7,160 bases of DNA from Candidatus Omnitrophota bacterium (GTDB lineage: Bacteria > Omnitrophota > Gorgyraeia > Tantalellales > Tantalellaceae). Shown one piece after another: positions 1 to 5,458 of this stretch. The first letter of the stretch is position 1, and each line of letters begins with the position of its first letter. The DNA lies in NCBI GenBank assembly GCA_013204685.1, contig JABMSC010000120.1:1-7160 (forward strand), read 5' to 3'. A program made the position numbers and the translations under genes. The notes under the pieces were generated by a model. It was not told the DNA's origin, did no database searches, and saw nothing but the letters and a program-made list of their open reading frames with translations.

Positions 1-9
1 AGCCTTAAT

Positions 10-1650
10 ATGGAATCCCCCGCTAAGGAAGTTTTTTTTAAAGGGCCGCTGATCTTTCGAGGATTAGCGGTCTTTTTTTTGCTGATGCTTACGACATATG
101 CCGGAGCCCATGCCCAGGAAGAAAAATGGGTCTCGGATGATGCGTATGTTTCTTCCGGACTGGGCGATGCGCGCGTTTTAATTCCTTTCCTGGCAGATGA
201 TGTTACCTCCGGCTCTATATGCGGACTTGTGTATAACGGGCTGACCAAGGTGGGCAAGAACCTTGATGTTGTTCCTGATCTCGCCGAATCGTGGGAGGTC
301 TCACCCGTTGGTCTTATTATCACGTTCTATCTGCGGAAGAACGTGACCTGGCACGATGGCATGCCCTTCACCGCGGATGATGTGCGCTTTACCTTTGATG
401 TTATACGGGATCCTGATAGCGGATGTCCTTATGTCTCAAACTATAAGGATATATCAAAAATAGAGGTGGTCGGCCCCCATACGATCCGTTTTTATTATAA
501 GCAGCCGTATGCGCCTGCGCTCCTGAGATTCGGCATGGGCATTATACCCAAACATCTTTTTGAGAACACAGGCGATGTGCGCCGATCGGTTTATGCCCGG
601 GAACCGGTCGGGACCGGGCCTTATATTTTTTCGAGGTGGCTTCACGGACAATATATCGTTCTCGATGCCAACCCCGATTATTTCGAACATGCCCCGGGTA
701 TAAAACGATATGTTTATCGCGTCATTCCCGATCAGGCCATACAGTTTCTTGAGCTTATAAGCGGCGAGCTGGACTCGATGGACCTGAACCCTTACCAGTA
801 TGTGTATAGGAGCAATACGGAAGAGTTTGAGGCGAGGATCAAAAAATACAGATACCTGGCGCACTCATACACTTATATAGGATACAATCTGCAGGATCCC
901 ATATTTTCAGATAAACGTGTTCGCCAGGCATTGAGTTATGCAATAAATAAGAAAGAGATAATTGATGCAGTCCTCCTGGGACTGGGTGAATCTGCCTCAG
1001 GCCCCTTTCTTAAGGGCACCACTTATTACGATGAGGATGTTCCCGGATACGAGTATGATCCTCAAAAAGCAGCGCTCCTTTTGCGTAAAGCCGGATGGCG
1101 GGACATTGATGAGGACGGAGTCTTGGAAAAAGACGGCAGAGAATTCAGTTTTATTCTTGCCACAAATCAGGGGAGCCAGGTAAGGGAGGACATAGCTACG
1201 GTGGTTCAGAGCCAATGGGCTAAGCTCGGCATAGATGCAGATATACAGGTTATTGCATGGTCCGCCTTTTTGGATCAATTTGTTGATAAGAAAAACTTTC
1301 AGGCTGTAATACTCGGATGGACCATTCCGGTGGATCCGGATCTTTACTCTGTATGGCATTCTGAATCCATGCAAGAGGGCGGTTTAAATTTTATTTCTTA
1401 TTCGAATAAAGATATCGATGATCTTATAGAAAAAGGGAGACGCCAGCTTGATCCGGCGTTGAGGGCGGAGACATACAGGACGATCCACCGGATATTGCAC
1501 GAGGATGCCCCTTATACATTTTTATTTTTTCCATATGCGACACCCGCTGTTCAGAAAAGGTTTAAGGGGATCGAACCCGCTCCTGCGGGTATAGGATATA
1601 ACTTCATCGACTGGTACGTGCCGGAGAAGGAAGTGAAGTATAAATTCTAG
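10..1650 (+). CDS. dppA: Periplasmic peptide-type solute-binding protein (SBP family 5)
   Basis: This is the substrate-capturing component of the ABC importer encoded by the next four genes; it would bind a peptide (or another family 5 ligand) in the periplasm and deliver it to the DppB/DppC channel. The 546 residues begin with a signal peptide: a slightly long n-region with K6, K11 and R17, a hydrophobic core at about 18-30, and a signal peptidase I site after AHA (33-35). There is no lipobox cysteine, so the mature protein should be soluble. Family 5 landmarks are all present: YNGL near 75, WHDGMPFTADDV at 114-125, EPVGTGPY at 198-205, DKRVRQALSYAINK at 301-314, and the C-terminal SYSN..ID region near 463-470. 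An acidic loop with D365, D367 and D369 precedes K374-D-G, common in this family. Length is normal. Only nine bases precede the ATG, with no in-frame stop, so a start further upstream cannot be excluded. The actual ligand cannot be read from sequence; the symbol rests on gene order and family. Confidence 0.93.
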   Translation: MESPAKEVFFKGPLIFRGLAVFFLLMLTTYAGAHAQEEKWVSDDAYVSSGLGDARVLIPFLADDVTSGSICGLVYNGLTKVGKNLDVVPDLAESWEVSPVGLIITFYLRKNVTWHDGMPFTADDVRFTFDVIRDPDSGCPYVSNYKDISKIEVVGPHTIRFYYKQPYAPALLRFGMGIIPKHLFENTGDVRRSVYAREPVGTGPYIFSRWLHGQYIVLDANPDYFEHAPGIKRYVYRVIPDQAIQFLELISGELDSMDLNPYQYVYRSNTEEFEARIKKYRYLAHSYTYIGYNLQDPIFSDKRVRQALSYAINKKEIIDAVLLGLGESASGPFLKGTTYYDEDVPGYEYDPQKAALLLRKAGWRDIDEDGVLEKDGREFSFILATNQGSQVREDIATVVQSQWAKLGIDADIQVIAWSAFLDQFVDKKNFQAVILGWTIPVDPDLYSVWHSESMQEGGLNFISYSNKDIDDLIEKGRRQLDPALRAETYRTIHRILHEDAPYTFLFFPYATPAVQKRFKGIEPAPAGIGYNFIDWYVPEKEVKYKF

Positions 1651-1712
1651 GGATAAGTGTTAAGCGGTAAGGGATAAGTTCAGACTTAACGCCTAATCTT
1701 AACGCTATAAAT
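1650..1712. repeat. Heptamer repeat array filling the dppA-dppB gap
   Basis: Counted back from the dppB ATG, this stretch divides exactly into nine 7-base units, the first starting on the last base of the dppA stop codon. Four of the first units end in TAA (for example GGGATAA, then GTGTTAA); a transitional unit GTTCAGA follows; then come units of the opposite sense such as CTTAACG and TTAACGC; the final unit before the ATG is TATAAAT. The two halves are imperfect reverse complements, with a central stem TAAGT / ACTTA around TCAG (1676-1689). No Shine-Dalgarno sequence and no T-run are seen, so it is neither a clear ribosome binding site nor an intrinsic terminator. The periodicity is directly visible; any function is unknown. 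Confidence 0.7.
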
Positions 1713-2693
1713 ATGAAAAACTACATCATCAAACGACTATTGCTTGTCATCCCAATGCTTCTGGGAATATCTCTTATCCTGTTCCTGGTCATGCATCTTG
1801 CGCCGGGCGACCCGGCAAGTATAAAATACGGTCTCAATCCTGAGGTTTCCGGAAGCGCAAGGGCTGTTTTCAGGGAGATGTACGATCTGGATAAGCCGGT
1901 TATGACGCAGTATGCTCTGTGGCTTAAAAGAATTGTTACGTTCGATTTCGGCAGGTCCATGGTTGATGATCAGTCCGTGATCTTAAAGATCGGTTCGCGT
2001 CTCCCGGCGACTATCCTTCTTCAAGTAGTAAGTCTATTTGTCATATTTTCTATTGCTGTTCCAATCGGCATAATAAGCGCCATTCGCAGGAACTCTCTTT
2101 TTGATAAAGTCTGTACGATCCTTGTCTTTGTAGGATACGCAATGCCGACGTTCTGGCTGGCGCTTCTATTAATACTTTTTTTCGGCGTAAAACTGCAGTG
2201 GCTTCCTGTCTCAGGGATGAGCCCGTGGTATACGGACTATCTGGACTTCTTTGGCAAGAGTAAGGACCTTCTCTGGCATCTGGTCCTTCCCGTCACAGCG
2301 ACGGCGTTCGGGGGGTTAGCGTCTTTATCCCGTTACTCCAGGTCAAGCATGATAGAGGTTATGCGGGAAAATTATGTTCTCACTGCCAGGGCCAAGGGTC
2401 TGACTGAGAGAAGGGTTGTTTTGGTGCATATACTGAGGAACGCTCTTCTTCCCATTGTCACGATAATGGGGCTTACGCTGCCCGCGCTTATATCAGGAAG
2501 CTTCATTTTTGAAACTATATTTGCCTGGCCCGGAATGGGACGTTTGGGGTATGAGTCTATTATGAATTACGATTATCCTGTAGTTATGGGAGTGGGAGTT
2601 ATTGCTTCCTTTCTTACGCTTCTGGGAATATTTATATCGGATATATTGTATGCAGTGGTCGATCCGAGGATACGGCTGGAGGGAAAGCGATAG
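1713..2693 (+). CDS. dppB: Peptide-type ABC transporter permease, DppB/OppB family
   Basis: One of two integral membrane subunits forming the translocation pore of the importer; it pairs with DppC and contacts the ATPases on the cytoplasmic face. The 326 residues match the usual DppB length. A short basic N-terminus leads into a first membrane helix (about 9-29), then a periplasmic segment starting with the family motif APGDP (30-34). Five further hydrophobic segments lie near 100-122, 134-157, 186-206, 243-268 and 288-313. The cytoplasmic EAA coupling loop is at 221-247 and contains YVLTARAKGL with the conserved G229. The C-terminal DPRIR (317-321) is typical of the family. The ATG gives the expected MK..I.KRLL start, so it is well supported although no Shine-Dalgarno sequence precedes it; instead a heptamer array runs straight into it. 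Confidence 0.95.
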   Translation: MKNYIIKRLLLVIPMLLGISLILFLVMHLAPGDPASIKYGLNPEVSGSARAVFREMYDLDKPVMTQYALWLKRIVTFDFGRSMVDDQSVILKIGSRLPATILLQVVSLFVIFSIAVPIGIISAIRRNSLFDKVCTILVFVGYAMPTFWLALLLILFFGVKLQWLPVSGMSPWYTDYLDFFGKSKDLLWHLVLPVTATAFGGLASLSRYSRSSMIEVMRENYVLTARAKGLTERRVVLVHILRNALLPIVTIMGLTLPALISGSFIFETIFAWPGMGRLGYESIMNYDYPVVMGVGVIASFLTLLGIFISDILYAVVDPRIRLEGKR

Positions 2694-2700
2694 GTAAACA

Positions 2701-2784
2701 GTGCTGTGTGCCGAGTGCTGAGTATATTTCAAAAGACACTCAGCACTCAGAACCCAGAACCCAGAACTGAACTACGAACTTATT
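2701..2784. repeat. Heptamer repeat array with hairpin in the dppB-dppC gap
   Basis: The left arm has units GTGCTGT, GTGCCGA and GTGCTGA at 2701-2721. The right arm has ACTCAGC, ACTCAGA and two copies of ACCCAGA at 2738-2765, then a shortened 5-base unit, ACTACGA (2771-2777) and ACTTATT (2778-2784) directly before the ATG of dppC. GAGTGCTGAGT (2713-2723) and ACTCAGCACTC (2738-2748) are perfect 11-base reverse complements separated by a 14-base A/T-rich loop, so a stable RNA hairpin is expected. It is followed by AGAACCC, not a T-run, which argues against an intrinsic terminator. It occupies nearly all of the 91-base gap (2694-2784). Confidence 0.8.
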
Positions 2785-3600
2785 ATGAATAAACGTATTA
2801 TATTCGGAACATCAATAATTATACTAATGGCTGTTGTGGCGATATTTGCGCCTAAAATAGCCACCTATGATCCACTGGAGATGGACCTTTCGCCTGAGGC
2901 AAGACTGCAAGGGCCGTCTGTGGAACACTTTTTTGGGACGGATAATCTCGGACGTGATGTATTCAGCCGCATGGTCTACGGCACGCGTATATCCTTAAGC
3001 GTGGGTTTTATTGCTGTTTTCATTTCACTTGTTATCGGCATTCTTCTGGGGGGCCTGAGCGGTTATTACGGAGGATGGGTGGACAACACTATTATGCGCC
3101 TGGTTGAAGTGATGTATTGTTTTCCGACGTTTTTCCTGATAATGATGGTAATAACATTTCTGGGGCCGAGCATTATTAATGTTATGGTAGTCATAGGCCT
3201 TACCAGCTGGGCTGGGCTTTGTCGTCTGGTACGCGCGGAATTTTTAAGTCTTCGCGAAAGGGATTTTGTTTATTCGGCGAAAGTGCAAGGGGTCCCGGAC
3301 AGGCGGCTCATATTCCGCCATATACTGCCTAACGCAATGGCTCCGGTTTATGTAAGTGCGACCTTAAGTGTTGGAGGCGCGATACTTGTCGAGAGCGCGC
3401 TTTCTTTTCTTGGACTTGGAGTGCAGATACCAACGGCAAGCTGGGGGAACATTTTAACTGCCGGGAAGATCTATATTGATTATGCCTGGTGGCTGACCCT
3501 GTTCCCGGGGCTTGCGATACTTTTCACGGTTTTGAGTTTTAATCTTATAGGTGAGGGTTTGAGAGAAAAATTAGATCCGAAATTAAGAGAAAGAAAATAA
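2785..3600 (+). CDS. dppC: Peptide-type ABC transporter permease, DppC/OppC family
   Basis: The second membrane subunit of the importer, partner of DppB. The 271 residues begin almost directly with the first membrane helix (about 4-23), lacking the longer cytoplasmic N-terminal tail that makes many DppC proteins about 290-300 residues. Family motifs are clear: FAPKIATYDP (21-30), GTDNLGRDVFSR (51-62), the EAA coupling loop around 159-188 with YSAKVQGV and G169, LSFLGLGV (206-213) followed by P216 and ASWG (218-221), and the terminal DPKLR (264-268). Hydrophobic segments lie near 70-95, 110-130, 132-147, 190-212 and 235-257. The ATG at this position abuts the last heptamer of the upstream array; no Shine-Dalgarno sequence is present. 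The family assignment is firm; substrate preference is not inferable. Confidence 0.95.
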   Translation: MNKRIIFGTSIIILMAVVAIFAPKIATYDPLEMDLSPEARLQGPSVEHFFGTDNLGRDVFSRMVYGTRISLSVGFIAVFISLVIGILLGGLSGYYGGWVDNTIMRLVEVMYCFPTFFLIMMVITFLGPSIINVMVVIGLTSWAGLCRLVRAEFLSLRERDFVYSAKVQGVPDRRLIFRHILPNAMAPVYVSATLSVGGAILVESALSFLGLGVQIPTASWGNILTAGKIYIDYAWWLTLFPGLAILFTVLSFNLIGEGLREKLDPKLRERK

Positions 3601-3609
3601 TTAGTACCG

Positions 3610-3646
3610 GGTGCTGAGTGCTGTGTATTGCTCAGAACTCAGCACC
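3610..3646. repeat. Heptamer-derived hairpin after dppC
   Basis: GGTGCTGAGTGCTG (3610-3623) can pair with CAGAACTCAGCACC (3633-3646), 13 of 14 positions matching, around a 9-base loop. It is built from the same 7-base units (GTGCTGA, GTGCTGT; TCAGAAC, TCAGCAC) as the array before dppC. The following bases are ATTATTAAG, not a T-run, so I do not call it a terminator; transcript stabilisation or attenuation between dppC and dppD is possible but unproven. Confidence 0.72.
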
Positions 3647-3661
3647 ATTATTAAGAAACTA

Positions 3662-3693
3662 GAGGGACGTGTCCCTCGGGGACACACCACGTG
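3662..3693. repeat. GC-rich palindrome cluster, REP-like element
   Basis: Two overlapping, mutually exclusive hairpins share bases here. GAGGGAC (3662-3668) pairs with GTCCCTC (3671-3677) across GT; alternatively GTGTCCC (3669-3675) pairs with GGGACAC (3679-3685) across TCG. An outer ACGTG (3667-3671) is matched by CACGT (3688-3692). A G-rich run, GAGGAGGGGGGG, follows at 3697-3708. The compact inverted-repeat style and intergenic position resemble REP/RAYT-type elements of other bacteria. It differs sharply in base composition from the heptamer arrays on both sides, as if inserted between them. No transposase gene is in the window. Confidence 0.55.
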
Positions 3694-3717
3694 CTTGAGG
3701 AGGGGGGGCGGAAGTGA

Positions 3718-3803
3718 AGTATTCAGGAGTCAGTATTCAGTGCTCAGAACAAAGATGGCGGGCCTAGTGCTCCGAACTCCGAACTACGAACTCCAAACTT
3801 ATT
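3718..3803. repeat. Heptamer repeat array before dppD
   Basis: A first block at 3718-3745 has units AGTATTC, AGGAGTC, AGTATTC and AGTGCTC. After about 20 irregular bases, a second block at 3769-3803 has GCTCCGA, ACTCCGA (3776-3782), ACTACGA, ACTCCAA and finally ACTTATT (3797-3803), which abuts the ATG of dppD. GAACTACGAACT (3781-3792) also occurs before dppC (2769-2780), and AACTTATT precedes the ATG in both. No Shine-Dalgarno sequence is present. With the two preceding elements this accounts for most of the 203-base dppC-dppD gap; the rest (3647-3661, 3709-3717, 3746-3768) shows nothing recognisable. Confidence 0.75.
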
Positions 3804-4598
3804 ATGGCTAAGGTTCTTGAAGTAAATAATTTAACAGTAAAGATCGGTGAGAAGAGCGTTATAGATAACGCAAGCTTTGCTCTTTTCTCCGGTGAAGTCC
3901 TTGCGCTTGTCGGTGAATCCGGCAGCGGGAAAACTCTAACTGCTTTATCGGTGCTTAATCTGCTTCCGGAAGTAGCGGTTGTCGAAAAAGGCAGCATCCT
4001 TTTTGAGGGAGAGAACATTTTTGATCTTGATAAGAATCAATTAAGGAATTTAAGAGGGAACCGTATTGGAATGGTGTTTCAAGAGCCTTTCACCGCGCTG
4101 AACCCGGTCTTGAACATAGGGGTTCAGATATCAGAAACGATAGCGGCCCACTTAAAGATGTCAGCTGGCGAGATCAATAAACGTGTCCGAGAACTGCTGG
4201 ACATGGTTAAGCTGTCCCCTGAAGTTTTAAGCAAATATCCGCATGAACTTTCCGGGGGAATGCGGCAGCGGGTGATCCTGGCAATGGCTCTTTCCTGTGA
4301 TCCGGATGTATTAATACTGGATGAGCCTACTACGGCGCTGGATGTATCTATACAAAAAGAGGTGCTTGATCTGATAAAACAAATAAAGTCTGATATAAAT
4401 TTTGCCATTCTATTTATTACACATGACCTTTCAATTGTTAATTTAATGGCAGATAATGTTTGTGTTATGAAGAGGGGAGTTATAGTAGAGACCGGAAGCG
4501 TAGAAAACGTTTTACATGCCCCCCGGCATGAATATACACAGCATCTTATCGGGTGTATTCCACGTCTGGGGGATGAGAGAAAGAGGTTACCAGCATAG
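3804..4598 (+). CDS. dppD: Peptide-type ABC transporter ATPase, DppD family, C-terminally short
   Basis: One of two cytoplasmic ATPases that power the importer. All nucleotide-binding motifs are intact in the 264 residues: Walker A GESGSGKT (37-44), Q-loop with Q93 in VFQEP, signature LSGGMRQR (149-156), Walker B VLILDEP (169-175) with catalytic E174, D-loop ALD (178-180) and switch histidine H207. The protein ends shortly after YTQHLIGCIPRL, which is where the C-terminal oligopeptide-transporter extension starts in ordinary DppD/OppD proteins of about 320-330 residues. That extension and its cysteine cluster are missing; only C249-251-region residue C251 remains of any late cysteine. The stop is a clean TAG with no extension-like coding after it, so this looks like a genuinely compact form. 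The dppF ATG follows after five bases, suggesting translational coupling. Confidence 0.94.
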   Translation: MAKVLEVNNLTVKIGEKSVIDNASFALFSGEVLALVGESGSGKTLTALSVLNLLPEVAVVEKGSILFEGENIFDLDKNQLRNLRGNRIGMVFQEPFTALNPVLNIGVQISETIAAHLKMSAGEINKRVRELLDMVKLSPEVLSKYPHELSGGMRQRVILAMALSCDPDVLILDEPTTALDVSIQKEVLDLIKQIKSDINFAILFITHDLSIVNLMADNVCVMKRGVIVETGSVENVLHAPRHEYTQHLIGCIPRLGDERKRLPA

Positions 4599-4603
4599 AA
4601 AAA

Positions 4604-5332
4604 ATGATTATTCAATTTGATAATGTAAAAAAATACTTCTACAAACGTGGTCTTTTCCGTACGGAAGGAAAAGCTGTAAAAGCAGTTGATGGTGTAAGCT
4701 TTACGGTTGAAAAGGGCAAAACATTTGGTCTGGTGGGAGAATCCGGGTCAGGGAAGTCTACTATAGCGAAACTCATAGTGGATATACTCAAGCCCGATGA
4801 GGGAAAAATCGTGATTAATGGAGATAGAGATATTGTTTTTCAGGATCCCCATAGCTCACTGAACCCCCGTATGACCGTTCGCGAAATAATAGGAGAACCA
4901 CTTCTGGTGAGGCACGTGGGTAAGCATGAAATAGATAAAATGGTCAGCCAAGTGCTTAAGACGGTGAGGCTCAAAGACTTCGAGTGTATGGATAAATATG
5001 CACATCAGTTTTCGGGCGGAGAACGCCAGCGGATAGCGATCGCGAGGGCCATTGTAAGACACCCCGATATACTTATTTTGGACGAGCCTGTTTCCAGTCT
5101 GGATGTTTCCATACAGGCTGAGATATTGAATCTGCTTAAAGATCTGCAGGATGAGCTTAATCTTACGTATCTCTTTATATCACATGATCTTAGGGTAGTG
5201 GAGTTCATGTCTGATACTGTAGGGGTCATGAAGTCCGGTAAGCTGGTCGAGATAGCCTCGCGAGAAGAAATATACACCTCACCCAAGAACGAATATACGC
5301 GTCACCTCTTGGAGTCGATACCGAGAATATAG
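4604..5332 (+). CDS. dppF: Peptide-type ABC transporter ATPase, DppF family, compact
   Basis: The second ATPase, expected to form a heterodimer with DppD beneath the DppB/DppC pore. Motifs in the 242 residues: Walker A GESGSGKST (45-53), Q-loop Q80 in VFQDP with the DppF-typical SSLNPR (84-89), signature FSGGERQR (136-143), Walker B ILILDEP (156-162) with E161, D-loop SLD (165-167) and H194. DppF proteins are usually about 310-330 residues. Two segments are short here: only 13 residues separate G67 from Q80, against 30 for the equivalent G63-Q93 in DppD, and the protein ends at YTRHLLESIPRI with no C-terminal extension. The catalytic set is complete, so it should be active. Only a purine-rich AAGAGG 17 bases upstream and an A-run precede the ATG, so translation probably depends on coupling to dppD. 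Confidence 0.93.
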   Translation: MIIQFDNVKKYFYKRGLFRTEGKAVKAVDGVSFTVEKGKTFGLVGESGSGKSTIAKLIVDILKPDEGKIVINGDRDIVFQDPHSSLNPRMTVREIIGEPLLVRHVGKHEIDKMVSQVLKTVRLKDFECMDKYAHQFSGGERQRIAIARAIVRHPDILILDEPVSSLDVSIQAEILNLLKDLQDELNLTYLFISHDLRVVEFMSDTVGVMKSGKLVEIASREEIYTSPKNEYTRHLLESIPRI

Positions 5333-5349
5333 GCCCCCCAATTATCCCA

Positions 5350-5378
5350 TTGATTTTCCCATAAAAATCTGGTAAACT
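5350..5378 (+). promoter_or_regulatory. Putative sigma70-type promoter for leuCD
   Basis: TTGATT (5350-5355) and TAAACT (5373-5378) are separated by 17 bases; each matches four of six consensus positions, and TGG just before the -10 supplies an extended -10 TG. It sits in the A/T-rich gap between dppF and leuC, about 80 bases before the leuC ATG. No hairpin plus T-run ends the dpp operon in the preceding bases, so read-through from dpp is also possible. Prediction by eye only. Confidence 0.5.
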
Positions 5379-5400
5379 GACAATTCATTAATTATTTATT

Positions 5401-5420
5401 TTGGCTGTAGTTGGCTTTAG
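5401..5420 (+). repeat. Tandem decamer in the leuC leader
   Basis: TTGGCTGTAG (5401-5410) is followed immediately by TTGGCTTTAG (5411-5420), nine of ten bases identical. It lies within the predicted 5' untranslated region of leuC, where two adjacent direct repeats could be a protein-binding site, but with two copies chance or slippage is just as likely. Confidence 0.35.
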
Positions 5421-5448
5421 GTGCTAAATCATATCTATATATAAAAAC

Positions 5449-5454
5449 AAGGAG
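5449..5454 (+). promoter_or_regulatory. Ribosome binding site of leuC
   Basis: AAGGAG four bases before the ATG at 5459. It decides the start: an in-frame TTG at 5411 would extend the protein by 16 residues with no Shine-Dalgarno sequence and a non-homologous-looking N-terminus. Confidence 0.8.
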
Positions 5455-5458
5455 CAAA

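Noticed and set aside
454..864. Antisense open frame of 136 codons inside dppA (and similar minus-strand frames elsewhere)
   Set aside because: It sits entirely within a gene with strong family homology, has no recognisable domain and no credible start signal; the same holds for the other minus-strand frames opposite dppB, dppD, dppF, leuC and leuD.
1102..1137. EF-hand calcium site in DppA (D365, D367, D369)
   Set aside because: The acidic residues fit the first half of an EF loop, but position 12 is glycine (G376), and similar acidic 'D.DGDG' loops are common in family 5 binding proteins, so I do not call a separate motif.
1650..3803. CRISPR array
   Set aside because: The repeats are 7-base, degenerate and contiguous, with no 20-40 base direct repeats or unique spacers, and no cas genes are present.
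3611..3811. 66-codon open frame on the + strand in the dppC-dppD gap
   Set aside because: It lies wholly in the heptamer arrays and REP-like palindrome, its peptide has the repetitive 'SQYSVLR / RTPNYELQT' look of translated tandem repeats, it has no ribosome binding site and it overlaps the dppD start.
5333..5349. Intrinsic terminator after dppF
   Set aside because: The bases after the stop (GCCCCCCAATTATCCC) have no inverted repeat followed by a T-run.
5411..5458. Upstream TTG start for leuC adding 16 residues
   Set aside because: The ATG at 5459 has AAGGAG at good spacing and gives the family-typical N-terminus; the extension overlaps the predicted leader and its decamer repeat.
5379..5458. 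Leucine leader peptide, T-box or other attenuator before leuC
   Set aside because: No short frame with a run of leucine codons, no T-box-like motif and no terminator/antiterminator stems are visible in the 80-base leader.
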